From the NCBI RefSeq assembly GCF_030551255.1, contig NZ_CP130630.1, positions 3,577,501 through 3,641,500 of the forward strand: 64,000 nucleotides of DNA, given 5' to 3'. The notes beneath the pieces are model-generated. The model was given only the letters and a program-made list of their open reading frames with translations. It did no database searches and had not been told where the DNA came from. Positions 24,089-33,297 of the stretch are shown here, piece by piece; the stretch's first letter is position 1; every line of letters begins with the position of its first letter. The position numbers were made by a program, and so were the translations under genes. Source of the stretch: Streptomyces sp. NL15-2K. GTDB lineage: Bacteria; Actinomycetota; Actinomycetes; Streptomycetales; Streptomycetaceae.

Positions 24089-25990
24089 TCAGAGAGCTGC
24101 GGCTCCGTGGTCCCTCAGGGCCCTGTCGTACTGCTGAAGAACCCACAGTTCGTTCTTCGCCGCGGCCAGCTGGGCCGGATCACCGCCCGCTTCCAGTCGC
24201 CTCACGGTGAACTGGATCTCCCGGATGCGGCGCTCGACCGCGCGGCGCCGGACCGTGACGAGTTGGTCGCCGGCGTAGTGCTCGTCGACCGTCTTGCGCA
24301 TGATCGCCTCGACCGCGAGTTCCGTGACCATCGCGCGGACGGCGTCGTCGGGGGCGGCCTCGCGGACCCGGACCAAGTACTCCTGCGGGTCCTGGACGCC
24401 GTACTCCGCGCCGCCCGCGTCCGTGATGGCCTGGCGTACGGCGGCGTAGGGCGCGGCGGTGAACTCGTCGACGCCGTACGCGTCGAAGGCCGGGGAGACC
24501 AACTCCGGGCGTTGGAGGGCGAGTTTGAGGAGCTCGCGTTCGGTGGCGTAGACCGGGTTGCGGAGGTTGAGGGCCGGGCCGGACATCGCGGGGCGCGGCC
24601 GGTCGTCGTACTGCTGCTGAGGGCCCCGCGCCGGCGCCGGGCCCTTGCCGCCGCGGTCGCGGGCCCAACGGGCCAGCTGGGCGACGCGCTTGACCACGAA
24701 CTGCGTGTCGAGGATGCCGAGCATGCCCGCGAGCTGGACGGCGACCTCGTGCTGGGCGCCGGTGTTCTTGATGCGGGCGACGATGGGCGCCGCCTCGTCC
24801 AATGCCGCCGCCCGTCCCGCCGGGGTGTCCAGGTCGTACCGGCCGACGATCTGGCGGAGCGCGAACTCGAACAGCGGTGTGCGGGGTTCGACCAGGTCGG
24901 CGACCGCCTCGTCGCCCTTCGCCAGGCGCAGGTCGCAGGGGTCCATGTTGTCCGGCGCGATCGCGATGTACGTCTCGGCGGCGAACTTCTGGTCGTCCTC
25001 GAAGGCGCGCAGGGCCGCCTTCTGGCCGGCCGCGTCGCCGTCGAAGGTGAAGATGACGCGGGCGGAGCCGTTGTCCATGAGGAGACGGCGGAGGATTTTG
25101 ATGTGGTCGGTGCCGAAGGCCGTACCGCAGGTGGCGATGGCGGTGGTGACGCCGGCGAGGTGGCAGGCCATCACGTCCGTGTAGCCCTCGACCACGACCG
25201 CGCGGCTCGATTTGGCGATGTCCTTCTTCGCCAGGTCGATGCCGTAGAGGACCTGGGACTTGCGGTAGATCGCCGTGTCGGGGGTGTTGAGGTACTTGGG
25301 GCCGTTGTCCGCCTCGTAGAGCTTGCGGGCGCCGAAGCCGACGACCTCGCCGCCGATGTCGCGGATGGGCCACATCAGGCGGCCGCGGAAGCGGTCGATG
25401 GGGCCGCGGCGGCCCTCCTGGGAGAGGCCGGAGAGGATCAGCTCCTTGTCGGTGAAGCCCTTGCCGCGGAGGTAGCGGGTGAGGTGGTCCCAGCCCTGGG
25501 GGCTGTAGCCGACGGAGAAGTGCTCCGCGGCGGCCTGGTCGAAGCCGCGCTCGGCGAGGAACTTGCGGCCGGCGTCGGCCTCCGGGCTGCCGGCCAGCTG
25601 CTCCATGTACCACTCGGCGGCGATCTTGTGGGCCTCGACCAGGCGGATCCGCTCGCCGCGCTGGTGGGCGGGGTTGTACCCGCCCTCCTCGTAGCGCAGG
25701 GTGATGCCGGCCTGGCCGGCCAGGCGCTCGACCGCCTCGGAGAAGGAGAGGTGGTCGACCTTCATCACGAACGTGATGGTGTCGCCGCCCTCCTGGCAGC
25801 CGAAGCAGTGGAACAGCCCCTTGCTCGGGCTGACCTGGAAGGACGGCGACTTCTCGTCGTGGAACGGGCACAGGCCCTTCAGGTTCCCGCCGCCCGCGCC
25901 TCGCAGCTGGAGGTACTCGGACACCACGGCGTCGATCGGGACCGCGTCCCGTACCGCCTTCACGTCCTCGTCGTTGATCCGTCCTGCCAC
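24089..25990 (-). CDS. dnaG: DNA primase
   Basis: 633 residues, ATG start. The CHC2 zinc finger uses Cys41, His44, Cys62 and Cys65 (CPFHDEKSPSF...FHCFGCQEGGD). The TOPRIM core shows VVVEGYTDVMA and VIFTFDGDAAGQKAA, giving the Glu and two Asp residues that bind metal. A Pro/Gly/Gln-rich linker (GKGPAPARGPQQQ) leads to the C-terminal helicase-binding domain. The enzyme lays RNA primers at the replication fork with DnaB. It appears to be a single gene with its own 100-bp leader. Confidence 0.97.
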   Translation of the reverse strand: MAGRINDEDVKAVRDAVPIDAVVSEYLQLRGAGGGNLKGLCPFHDEKSPSFQVSPSKGLFHCFGCQEGGDTITFVMKVDHLSFSEAVERLAGQAGITLRYEEGGYNPAHQRGERIRLVEAHKIAAEWYMEQLAGSPEADAGRKFLAERGFDQAAAEHFSVGYSPQGWDHLTRYLRGKGFTDKELILSGLSQEGRRGPIDRFRGRLMWPIRDIGGEVVGFGARKLYEADNGPKYLNTPDTAIYRKSQVLYGIDLAKKDIAKSSRAVVVEGYTDVMACHLAGVTTAIATCGTAFGTDHIKILRRLLMDNGSARVIFTFDGDAAGQKAALRAFEDDQKFAAETYIAIAPDNMDPCDLRLAKGDEAVADLVEPRTPLFEFALRQIVGRYDLDTPAGRAAALDEAAPIVARIKNTGAQHEVAVQLAGMLGILDTQFVVKRVAQLARWARDRGGKGPAPARGPQQQYDDRPRPAMSGPALNLRNPVYATERELLKLALQRPELVSPAFDAYGVDEFTAAPYAAVRQAITDAGGAEYGVQDPQEYLVRVREAAPDDAVRAMVTELAVEAIMRKTVDEHYAGDQLVTVRRRAVERRIREIQFTVRRLEAGGDPAQLAAAKNELWVLQQYDRALRDHGAAAL

Positions 25991-26028
25991 GCGTGAATTC
26001 TACGGGGACGGACTGACAGCAGTGACTC

Positions 26029-27303
26029 CTAGGAAGCCTGGCTACCCACGCTCTCCAGCGGAACGTGTGGGCTCGCCAGCGCCTCCGTGTCCACCTGAGC
26101 CTGGGAACGAATCAGCTGCTGGATCGGCTCTGTGACATCCCACACGTTCACGTTCATCCCGGCCAGCACCCGGTTCTCCTTCACCCAGAACGCGATGAAC
26201 TCCCGTTTGCCCGCGTCCCCCCGGATCACCACTTCGTCGTACGTCCCCGGCGGCGCCCACCCGCTGTACTCCATCCCCAGGTCGTACTGGTCGGTGAAGA
26301 AATAGGGCACACGGTCGTAGGTGATGTCCTGCCCGAGCATCGCGCGGGCCGCCGCCGGACCGCCGTTCAGGGCGTTGGCCCAGTGCTCGACGCGCATCCG
26401 GATGTCGAAGAGGGGGTGCGGGAAGGCCGCGACGTCGCCGGCCGCGTACACGTCCGGGTCGGAGGTGCGCAGGCGCTCGTCGACCACGACCCCGCCGCCG
26501 TGCGCGCGGTCGGCGATCTCCAGGCCCGCCGCCTCCGCGAGGGAGACCCGTGGGGCCGCGCCGACCGCCGCCAGGACGTCGTGCGCGGGATGCTCCTCGC
26601 CGTCGTCGGTGCGGGCGGCCAGCACCATGCCGTCCTGGCCGACGATCTCCGTGAGCCGCGCGCCGAAGTGGAAGCGGACGCCGTGCTCGCGGTGCAGTTC
26701 GGCGAAGAGGTTGCCGAGCTCGGGGCCGAGGACCCGGTACAGCGGGGTCGGATTGTGCTCGACGACGGTGACCTCGGCGCCGTACTCGCGGGCCGCAGCC
26801 GCGACCTCCAGGCCGATCCAGCCGCCTCCCGCGATCACGATGTGGCCGTTGTCCCGGCCGAGGGTGGTCAGGACGCCCTTGAGGCGTTCGGCGTGGGCGA
26901 GGCGGCGCAGATGGTGGACGCCCGCGAGGTCGGTGCCCGGGATGTCCAGGCGGCGGGGCTCGGCGCCGGTCGCGAGCAGGAGCTTGTCGTAGCGGACGAC
27001 CGTGCCGTCCTCGCCGAAGCGGACCGTCTTCGCCGTGCGGTCGACGGCGTCGACGGTCTGGCCGAGGTGCAGCTCGATGTCGTTGCGCGCGTACCAGGCG
27101 GGCTCGTGCACGAAGACGCTGTCGCGCTCCTCCTTGCCGAGCAGGTAGCCCTTGGAGAGGGGAGGGCGTTCGTACGGGTGGTCGCGTTCGTCGCAGATCA
27201 GTATCACGCGGCCGGTGAAGCCCTCCGCTCGGAGCGTCTCGGCCGCCTTCGCGCCGGCGAGACCGCCTCCGACGATGACGAATGTCTGATCCGCGTCGAC
27301 CAC
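26029..27303 (-). CDS. FAD-dependent pyridine nucleotide oxidoreductase (ferredoxin reductase-like)
   Basis: 424 residues. The FAD fold starts at once (FVIVGGGLAGAKAAETLRAE), HPYERPPLSKGYL marks the class of bacterial ferredoxin/rubredoxin reductases, the NAD fold reads HIVIAGGGWIGLEVAAAARE and the second FAD contact is DVYAAGDVA. The C-terminal domain (VEHWANALNGG, DQYDLGMEYSGWA) is the AIF/BphA4-like interface. It would pass electrons from NADH to a ferredoxin or similar partner. No partner gene is adjacent; it shares direction with the flanking dnaG and dGTPase genes. Confidence 0.9.
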   Translation of the reverse strand: MVDADQTFVIVGGGLAGAKAAETLRAEGFTGRVILICDERDHPYERPPLSKGYLLGKEERDSVFVHEPAWYARNDIELHLGQTVDAVDRTAKTVRFGEDGTVVRYDKLLLATGAEPRRLDIPGTDLAGVHHLRRLAHAERLKGVLTTLGRDNGHIVIAGGGWIGLEVAAAAREYGAEVTVVEHNPTPLYRVLGPELGNLFAELHREHGVRFHFGARLTEIVGQDGMVLAARTDDGEEHPAHDVLAAVGAAPRVSLAEAAGLEIADRAHGGGVVVDERLRTSDPDVYAAGDVAAFPHPLFDIRMRVEHWANALNGGPAAARAMLGQDITYDRVPYFFTDQYDLGMEYSGWAPPGTYDEVVIRGDAGKREFIAFWVKENRVLAGMNVNVWDVTEPIQQLIRSQAQVDTEALASPHVPLESVGSQAS

Positions 27304-27456
27304 TTGATGCCTCCTCGTAAGGATGTCGCCACATGCGAGCGTCCCGCACGCAGCGTGATGCGGGAAGAGGGAGTGGCCCGTTCAGGCCACGGAGGGTCAC
27401 ATTCGGGCGGGTTTCGCTTCACCCTCGTCTCATCTGTTTCATCTGTCTCATCAGCA

Positions 27457-28728
27457 TCATCTCTGCCCCGTCAGACGGGCGTGAAGCGAGCGGGCCGACG
27501 CGTCGGTGAGGGAGGCGATCTGGTCGACGATCACCCGCTTGCGCGCACGGTCGTCCGGCGCCTGGTCGAACAGCGCGCGGAACTGCGGGTCCAGGCCGTC
27601 GGGAGCGCGGACGGTGAGCGCCTCTGCCAGTTCGGCGACCACGATCCGCTGGTCGGCCCGCAGCCGCTCCTGCTCGGCGCGCTGCATGACGTACCGGTCG
27701 GCGACCGCCTTGAGGACCGCGCACTCCAGGCGTGTTTCGTGCGGTACGACGAGTTCGGCGCCGTACCTCGTCAGCCGCCCGGTGCCGTACGCCGCGCGCG
27801 TGGCGCCCTCGGCGGCGAGGCAGAAGCGGCCGATGAGCTGGCTGGTGGCGTCCTTGAGGCGGGCCTGGGCGACGGCCGTACCGTCGTAGCCGTGCGGCCA
27901 CCACTCCTGGGCGAGGAGCCGGTCGAGGGCCTCGGCCAGTTCGGCGGGGTCGGTGTCGGCGGGCACGTACCGCCCGATGGCGACCGCGAAGACCGCCTGT
28001 CTCTCGGGCTCGGCGTGCAGGCAGTTCGGGTCGATGTGGCCGGCGTGCAGGCCGTCCTCGACGTCGTGCACGGAGTACGCCACGTCGTCGGCCCAGTCCA
28101 TGACCTGGGCCTCGAAGGTGGTGCGGGTGCCGGGGGCGTCCTCGCGGACCCAGTCGAAGACGGGCCGGTCGTCGTCGTAGACGCCGAACTTCGGGGACGT
28201 GGGGTCGGTGGGGTGGGCGCCACGGGGCCAGGGGTACTTGGTGGCGGCGTCCAGGGCGGCGCGGGTGAGGTTGAGGCCGACCGAGCCTTCGGGGGTGAAC
28301 CGTTTGGGTTCGATGCGCGTGAGGAGCCTCAGGGACTGGGCGTTGCCCTCGAAGCCGCCGCAGTCCTCGGCGAATGCGTTGAGCGCCTGCTCGCCGTTGT
28401 GGCCGAAGGGTGGGTGGCCCAGGTCGTGGGAGAGGCAGGCCGCCTCGACCAGGTCCGGGTCGCAGCCGAGGGCCGCGCCCAGCTCTCGGCCCACCTGGGC
28501 GCACTCCAGGGAGTGGGTGAGGCGGGTGCGGGGGCTGGCGTCCCAGGCCTGGCCCATCGTGCCGGGCGTCACCACTTGGGTTTTGCCGGCGAGTCTTCTG
28601 AGCGCGGAGGAATGCAGGACGCGGGCGCGGTCGCGTTGGAAGGCGGTGCGGCCGGGGCGTTTGTCTGGTTCGCCGGCCCAGCGGGCGACTGACGTCGGGT
28701 CGTAGCCGGGGGGTGCGGTGCCTGCCAT
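27457..28728 (-). CDS. dgt: Deoxyguanosinetriphosphate triphosphohydrolase-like protein (HD domain)
   Basis: 423 residues, [20 protein letters not shown]. The N-terminal helix [20 protein letters not shown], the first metal His in [15 protein letters not shown] and the HD pair in [20 protein letters not shown], plus a later Asp in [17 protein letters not shown], make up the dNTPase active site. Such enzymes cut triphosphate from dNTPs and adjust the pool. It belongs to the non-enterobacterial subfamily placed near dnaG in actinobacteria. Confidence 0.93.
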   Translation of the reverse strand: MAGTAPPGYDPTSVARWAGEPDKRPGRTAFQRDRARVLHSSALRRLAGKTQVVTPGTMGQAWDASPRTRLTHSLECAQVGRELGAALGCDPDLVEAACLSHDLGHPPFGHNGEQALNAFAEDCGGFEGNAQSLRLLTRIEPKRFTPEGSVGLNLTRAALDAATKYPWPRGAHPTDPTSPKFGVYDDDRPVFDWVREDAPGTRTTFEAQVMDWADDVAYSVHDVEDGLHAGHIDPNCLHAEPERQAVFAVAIGRYVPADTDPAELAEALDRLLAQEWWPHGYDGTAVAQARLKDATSQLIGRFCLAAEGATRAAYGTGRLTRYGAELVVPHETRLECAVLKAVADRYVMQRAEQERLRADQRIVVAELAEALTVRAPDGLDPQFRALFDQAPDDRARKRVIVDQIASLTDASARSLHARLTGQR

Positions 28729-28794
28729 GTCTTGACAGTAATGCGCCTACGGATCTGCCGGGTTCTGTTGTTTTGGCGTGTGCGGGTCGTCTTG

Positions 28795-28850
28795 GGCTGA
28801 TCGCGCCCACGCGGCGGAGCCGCAAATTGATACAGCCCCGCGCCCCTGGG
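28795..28850 (-). repeat. Dispersed Streptomyces intergenic repeat, copy B
   Basis: Reverse complement of the 17106-17160 repeat: GCGCCCACGCGGCGGAGCCG, variable centre, CCCCGCGCCCCTGGG. It lies in the gap between the dGTPase start and the chelatase end. Confidence 0.6.
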
Positions 28851-28872
28851 TAGCTCTACCTACCCGGCGTTT

Positions 28873-29748
28873 TTATGCCGAGGCCAGTGCCGGTTCTGTT
28901 GTCGCCTGCGTTGCCAGGGACTGGTGGTAGCGGTGGAGGAGCAGGCGGGCCATTGCCGGGTGCGTGCCAAGGGGGGCCGAGGCTATCCAGGGGGCCTTTT
29001 CGGCGCACTGGGTTGCGAACAGGCCCGGGGCCGTGAAGTAAGAAGCTACGGCTACCTGGTGGCGGCCTCGGGCCGTCAAGGCCCGTACAGCCGTCTCGAC
29101 CGTGGGGGTTGCCGCCGACGCGTACGCGGGGACGACCGGGACGCCGAGGCGTTCCGCGAGCAGGTGGGCCGTGCGGCGGGAGTCCACCGCTGCCTCCGGG
29201 TCGCGGGAGCCGGCCGCGGCGAGGACGACCGCGCTGGAGCGGCGGGTGGCCTCGTTCATCCGGGTGGGCCAGCCGGCCTCGACCAGACGGGCGTACAGGG
29301 TCTCCACGAGCAGCGGGTGCGGGCCGAGCGGGGCGGCCACGCGGGTGCGTGCCGCGGAGGCGGCCGCCATCTCGGGGATGTCGCGCTTGACGTGGTAGCC
29401 GCGGCTGAGCAGCAGCGGTACGAGGACGGCCTCGCCGGTGCCGAGGGAGGCGAGCGTGTCGGGGAGCAGCGGCTCGTTCAGCTCGATGTGGCCGAGGTGC
29501 ACGGGCAGGCCGGGGCGCAGTTCGCGGACGTGGTCGAGCAGCGTGCGGACGGTGCTCAGCGTGCGCGGGTCGCGGCTGCCGTGCGCGACGACCACGAGCG
29601 CCGGCGGTTCGGGGCGCCGCCGGCCGTCGATCGAGACGAGGCTGAGCTGGCTGGCCAGCTGGCTGGTGATCCGGTTCATGATGTGCGCCGTACTGTCGAG
29701 GGTCGTGGACTCGTCGCGAAGGGCTTCCGACTTGCGCGTCGCCGTCAT
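28873..29748 (-). CDS. Sirohydrochlorin chelatase (CbiX/SirB family)
   Basis: 291 residues. Two tandem chelatase-like halves are visible: PPALVVVAHGSRDPRTLSTV with the metal-binding His, HIELNEPLLPDTLAS and VLVPLLLSRGYHVKRDIPEM in the first, VVLAAAGSRDPEAAVDSRRT and VASYFTAPGLFATQC in the second. The second half has lost the HGS motif (AAGSRD). The enzyme inserts Fe2+ (siroheme) or Co2+ (B12) into sirohydrochlorin. Siroheme is needed by the NirB encoded at 47.4 kb and by sulfite reductases. The start codon is uncertain since the first 45 residues are low in similarity. Confidence 0.85.
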   Translation of the reverse strand: MTATRKSEALRDESTTLDSTAHIMNRITSQLASQLSLVSIDGRRRPEPPALVVVAHGSRDPRTLSTVRTLLDHVRELRPGLPVHLGHIELNEPLLPDTLASLGTGEAVLVPLLLSRGYHVKRDIPEMAAASAARTRVAAPLGPHPLLVETLYARLVEAGWPTRMNEATRRSSAVVLAAAGSRDPEAAVDSRRTAHLLAERLGVPVVPAYASAATPTVETAVRALTARGRHQVAVASYFTAPGLFATQCAEKAPWIASAPLGTHPAMARLLLHRYHQSLATQATTEPALASA

Positions 29749-29970
29749 GGACTGATGGTGGCGGGGGTAGGTTGCCGCCCCATTGCACAGGAATGACGGG
29801 TGTTTTCCGGGGGTTCACGGTGGGGTGCAGGGGGTGTGTGAGGTGCCGTGACCTGCGGTTTCGTTGCTCGAAGTGAAGCTGGTCACGTGGTGGGCGGCGA
29901 ACCGGGGGGCCTTACGGGGCGTCTCTGACTGTCGAAGGACGACCGGGGGACGACCGGGGAGGGACCTCCG

Positions 29971-30672
29971 ATGCGACTGCCGAAGCCGCGCAGACCGCGT
30001 CTGCGCAGACCCCGCCTGCCGCGCACCCGCACCGGGCAGCGGCGGCTGCTGCAGGCGGTGATGGCCGGGTGCGTGCTGGCGCTGCTGCCGTCGACCTGGA
30101 TGTACGTCGTGACGGGGGACCGGCTGCGGACGGCGGCGGACGTGCCGCGCACCGAGGTCGCCGTCGTCTTCGGTGCGGGCCTGTGGGAGGGCGAGCCGTC
30201 GCCGTACCTCGCCCACCGCCTGGACGCGGCGGCGAAGCTGTACCGGGAGGACCGGATCGAGGTGGTGCTCGTCACCGGCGACAACAGCCGGAAGGACTAC
30301 GACGAGCCGGACGCGATGCGGACGTATCTCACGCGGCACGGCGTGCCCGACGGGCGGATCGTCAGCGACTACGCGGGCTTCGACACCTGGGACTCCTGCG
30401 TGCGCGCGAAGAAGATCTTCGGCGTCGACCGGGCGGTTCTGATCAGCCAGGGCTTCCACATCCGGCGCGCGGTCGCGCTGTGTCAGGCGGCGGGTGTCAC
30501 CTCGTACGGCGTCGGGGTCGACGCCCGGCACGACGCGACCTGGTACTACGGCGGCGTCCGCGAGATCGTCGCGGCGGGAAAGGCCGCTCTGGACGCCGTT
30601 TTCCGGCCCGATCCGCGGTTCCTGGGGCCTCAAGAGCCGGGTGTGGAACGGGCGTTGAGGATGGCCGGATGA
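29971..30672 (+). CDS. SanA/YdcF-like DUF218 membrane protein
   Basis: 233 residues, very basic start (MRLPKPRRPRLRRPRLPRTR) followed by one membrane helix (AVMAGCVLALLPSTWMYVV), so the rest faces outside. The DUF218 core shows VAVVFGAGLWEGEPSPYLAH, LVTGDNSRKDYDEPDAM, DYAGFDTWDSCVRAKKIFGV and SQGFHIRRAVALC. SanA of E. coli affects envelope barrier and vancomycin sensitivity; the chemistry is unsettled. It is monocistronic. Confidence 0.85.
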   Translation: MRLPKPRRPRLRRPRLPRTRTGQRRLLQAVMAGCVLALLPSTWMYVVTGDRLRTAADVPRTEVAVVFGAGLWEGEPSPYLAHRLDAAAKLYREDRIEVVLVTGDNSRKDYDEPDAMRTYLTRHGVPDGRIVSDYAGFDTWDSCVRAKKIFGVDRAVLISQGFHIRRAVALCQAAGVTSYGVGVDARHDATWYYGGVREIVAAGKAALDAVFRPDPRFLGPQEPGVERALRMAG

Positions 30673-30746
30673 ATCCGGACGTTCTCTCGCACCGGGTTTG
30701 ACGGGCACATTTCACCCTCTGGAATGAAAACCATTCCGGCACTCTT

Positions 30747-30764
30747 TGTGATCGAGCGATCACA
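30747..30764. promoter_or_regulatory. Perfect palindromic operator before the small secreted protein gene
   Basis: TGTGATCG, AG, CGATCACA: 8-bp arms, 68 nt before the start codon at 30832. ACAGATAGTGT follows and may contain the -10. The arms resemble Crp or GntR half-sites, though the Crp spacing (N6) does not fit because N8 separates TGTGA and TCACA. Confidence 0.55.
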
Positions 30765-30831
30765 GATAGTGTCTTTTGGTGTGCGGCGGCGGATCGGGCC
30801 GACCGCCGCGACCTGGGGGAAAGGACATGTG

Positions 30832-31140
30832 ATGACACGTCTTCGCTCCGCGCTCGTCACGGCCGCCGCGGCGGCGCTGTTCACCGTGGGGGCCGCTGTG
30901 GGAACCGCCTCGGCGGCGCCCACGGACGGCGACGACCCGCGCGTGGCGGCAGCCGGCTGCGCCGAACTCGTCGGTTCCGGCGAAGGATGGGCGGCGATCT
31001 ACAACCAGTGCGGGCACGGGATCTACGCCTCCGTGGAGGTCGACTGGGCCGACCCGGCCTGTATCTACATCGACCCCTGGACGACCGGCTACATCACTCT
31101 GGAGCCGGGCGACGTCCCGTACTACGCGTACGAGTGCTGA
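30832..31140 (+). CDS. Small secreted Cys-containing protein
   Basis: 102 residues from the ATG at 30832 with GGGGGAAAGGAC upstream. The signal peptide MTRLRSALVTAAAAALFTVG ends near ASA/AP. The mature 70-residue protein has four Cys (AAGCAELVG, YNQCGHGIY, DPACIYIDPW, YAYEC at the terminus), suggesting two disulfides. It is rich in aromatic residues and acidic. I do not recognise a function. It is the only gene between a palindromic operator and a strong terminator, so it is a regulated single gene. Confidence 0.75.
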   Translation: MTRLRSALVTAAAAALFTVGAAVGTASAAPTDGDDPRVAAAGCAELVGSGEGWAAIYNQCGHGIYASVEVDWADPACIYIDPWTTGYITLEPGDVPYYAYEC

Positions 31141-31142
31141 CC

Positions 31143-31171
31143 GGGACCGTCCCCTGACCAGGGACGGTCCC
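31143..31171. terminator. Strong hairpin terminator
   Basis: GGGACCGTCCC (31143-31153), loop of 7, GGGACGGTCCC (31161-31171): perfect 11-bp arms just after the stop of the secreted protein and before the convergent enoyl-CoA hydratase. Confidence 0.8.
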
Positions 31172-31226
31172 TGACCGGGGCGGGAGCGGGCCGGTACCCC
31201 GCTCCCGCCCTCGGCCTTCCTGAGCC

Positions 31227-31994
31227 TCAGCGTCCGGTGAAGCGCGGCCGGCGCTTCTCCAGGAACGCGGCCATCCCCTCCTTCTGGTCCTGAGTCGCGA
31301 ACAGGGCGTGGAACACCCGGCGTTCGAAGCGGATGCCGTCGCGCAGGCCGCTCTCCAGAGCGCGGTCGACGCATTCACGGGCGGCCCTGACCGCCGTACG
31401 TCCGTACGAGGCGATGGTCGCCGCCGCTTCCAGGGCCTCCGGCAGGACCTGCTCGTCGGGCACGACCCGGGAGACCAGGCCGGCTGCCTCCGCCTCCCGG
31501 GCGTCCATCGTGCGGCCGGTGAGGATCAGGTCCATCGCCTTGGCCCGGCCGACGAGGCGGGTCAGGCGCTGGGTGCCGCCGATCCCCGGGATCACGCCCA
31601 GTTTGATCTCCGGCTGCCCGAAGACCGCCGACTCCCCCGCGACGACGAGGTCGCACATCATCGCCAGTTCGCAACCGCCGCCCAGGGCGGGGCCGTTGAC
31701 TGCGGCGATCTTCGGGGTGCGCAGGTCGGCGAAGTCCTCCCAGGCGGCGAAGTAGTCCTCCGCGGCCATCTCCACGGCCGTCCTCGCGGACATCTCCTTG
31801 ATGTCGGCGCCGGCGGCGAAGACCTTCTCCGAGCCGGTGACGACGAAGCAGCCGACCTCGGGGTCCGCGTCCAACGGGCGCAGGGCGTCGAGGAGTTCGG
31901 CGAGCAGTTCGCCGCTGAGTGCGTTGAGCACGTGCGGGCGGTGCAGGCGTACGGTCACCACGCGGTCGTGGCGTTCCAGCTTGAGGTTGTCCAT
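31227..31994 (-). CDS. Enoyl-CoA hydratase/isomerase family protein
   Basis: 255 residues. The crotonase fold is complete: FAAGADIKEM for the first oxyanion turn, PKIAAVNGPALGGGCELAMM with the second oxyanion Gly and a Glu in position, FGQPEIKLGVIPGIGGTQRL with the second catalytic Glu, LILTGRTMDAREAEAAGLVS and a terminal helix ending FLEKRRPRFTGR. It should hydrate a trans-2-enoyl-CoA. It starts 34 nt after the membrane oxidoreductase gene and may be the last gene of the adenylation operon, although the function would stand alone in beta-oxidation. Confidence 0.92.
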   Translation of the reverse strand: MDNLKLERHDRVVTVRLHRPHVLNALSGELLAELLDALRPLDADPEVGCFVVTGSEKVFAAGADIKEMSARTAVEMAAEDYFAAWEDFADLRTPKIAAVNGPALGGGCELAMMCDLVVAGESAVFGQPEIKLGVIPGIGGTQRLTRLVGRAKAMDLILTGRTMDAREAEAAGLVSRVVPDEQVLPEALEAAATIASYGRTAVRAARECVDRALESGLRDGIRFERRVFHALFATQDQKEGMAAFLEKRRPRFTGR

Positions 31995-32028
31995 CGGTCG
32001 TGTCTCCCTTACGTCTCGTACACGCCTC

Positions 32029-33297
32029 TTACGAGTCCCAGATCGCGCCGTACGCCGGAATCCCGCGCCGCTCCAGCCCGTGCACCACCTGCCAGGTCAG
32101 CTTCTTGTTGGAGATGCAGATCACCGCCTCGGCCCCGAAGTCGCGGTACGCCTCGTACGCCAGCCGCACCATGTCGGGCTTGCCGTGCCGGGAGGTGTCC
32201 CAGACGAGGGCGTGCGGCTGGACGGCGAGGATCTCGTCGACGAGGGCGTCGCCGTAGGTCGCGCGGGGGTCCCGGGTCGCCCAGACCAGGCGGGAGGGAA
32301 CCTCGGCGGCCAGCAGGTGCGGCAGGCAGGGGCCGATGCCGCTGCCGGTCGCCACGTAGACCACCTTCGTGAACAGCGTCTCGATGTTGGCGACACCGGC
32401 CGTGGTGATGCCCTTCACCCACACCCGGGACGGCATGTCGTCGATGAAGGAGCCCGTCCAGTCGCCCGCCCGGGAGATGGTGAGCCGGAAACCGGACTCG
32501 CCGGGGGACGGGACGTTGGCGAAGGAGTGCCACTCCTTCAGCGGGCTGCGACTGATCGCCGTGGAGGAACCGGCGAACGGGGTCTCGCCGTAGTTGAAGC
32601 GGGCCAGCACCACGTGCCGGGAGGGCCGTTCGACCCGTACGTCGACCTTGCGCAGCCGCAGCCAGGGCAGGGCGACGCTGAAGGTGGCGACCGCGAGGAC
32701 CGATACGGGTACCGGCCCCTGCCCGGAGAGGAGGGTGTGTGTCCAGAACAGGGCCAGGGCACTCCAGCCGCCGAAGCGGTGGATCTTCTCGAAGTGGTCG
32801 TGGTGGCGGGAGCGGAAGGGAGGCAGGGCCGTGGCGACGATGACGAGCAGGAGGGCGATCAGGGTCCAGCTCACCACTGTCACCGGCCAGTCGCCGCCCT
32901 CCACCGTCACCGCGACCGCCAGCGCCAGGAACCAGCCCGCCCCCGCCAGCGCCCCGCCCACGTGCAGCCCACCGAAGTGGTACACCTTGCCCAGCGTCCA
33001 GCGGACCCGCAGCGGCCAACTGGGCGACGGCCAAGTGGCCAGCCGGAAGAGGAAGTTGATGACGTACTGCTGACGGACGACGACCGCGAGGGCGAGGTTG
33101 GCGATCGCGGCGTGCCCCAGTGTCGGCGTCGACAGGGGCCAACCGGCGTACAGGAACGCCAGGTTGGCCAGGATCACCAGCCCCGCCAGCCGGTTGTAGT
33201 GCATCAGGCGCGGGTGCTTGAGCAGGCGGCGGGGGGCGCTGATGAGCGGGGGCAGCTCGGCTGTCTCCCGTGTCTCCCGGTCGAGTGACGTGGTCAT
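32029..33297 (-). CDS. Membrane oxidoreductase with FNR-like NAD(P)-binding end, coupled to an adenylation enzyme
   Basis: 422 residues from the ATG at 33297, overlapping the upstream stop (ATGA). Six hydrophobic segments fill residues about 45-230; His residues lie in them as pairs (GKVYHFGGLHVGGAL, RSRHHDHFEKIHRFGGW, ALALFWTHTLLSG), as in haem-binding ferric reductases. Then come VERPSRHVVLARFNYGETPF, a short flavin-domain-like stretch, and a nucleotide site VYVATGSGIGPCLPHLLAAE of the ferredoxin-reductase type, ending WQVVHGLERRGIPAYGAIWD. It probably moves electrons from NAD(P)H across or into the membrane. The partner adenylation enzyme suggests an activated acid is involved. Confidence 0.7.
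   Translation of the reverse strand: MTTSLDRETRETAELPPLISAPRRLLKHPRLMHYNRLAGLVILANLAFLYAGWPLSTPTLGHAAIANLALAVVVRQQYVINFLFRLATWPSPSWPLRVRWTLGKVYHFGGLHVGGALAGAGWFLALAVAVTVEGGDWPVTVVSWTLIALLLVIVATALPPFRSRHHDHFEKIHRFGGWSALALFWTHTLLSGQGPVPVSVLAVATFSVALPWLRLRKVDVRVERPSRHVVLARFNYGETPFAGSSTAISRSPLKEWHSFANVPSPGESGFRLTISRAGDWTGSFIDDMPSRVWVKGITTAGVANIETLFTKVVYVATGSGIGPCLPHLLAAEVPSRLVWATRDPRATYGDALVDEILAVQPHALVWDTSRHGKPDMVRLAYEAYRDFGAEAVICISNKKLTWQVVHGLERRGIPAYGAIWDS

Noticed and set aside
26065..28692. Very long plus-strand open frame of 875 codons
   Set aside because: It runs antisense to the FAD oxidoreductase and dGTPase-like genes, has no family similarity and no ribosome site; GC-rich codon bias on the minus strand creates it.
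30747..30764. Crp-binding site reading of the TGTGATCG palindrome
   Set aside because: Crp needs TGTGA-N6-TCACA; here eight bases separate the halves, so only a general operator is claimed.
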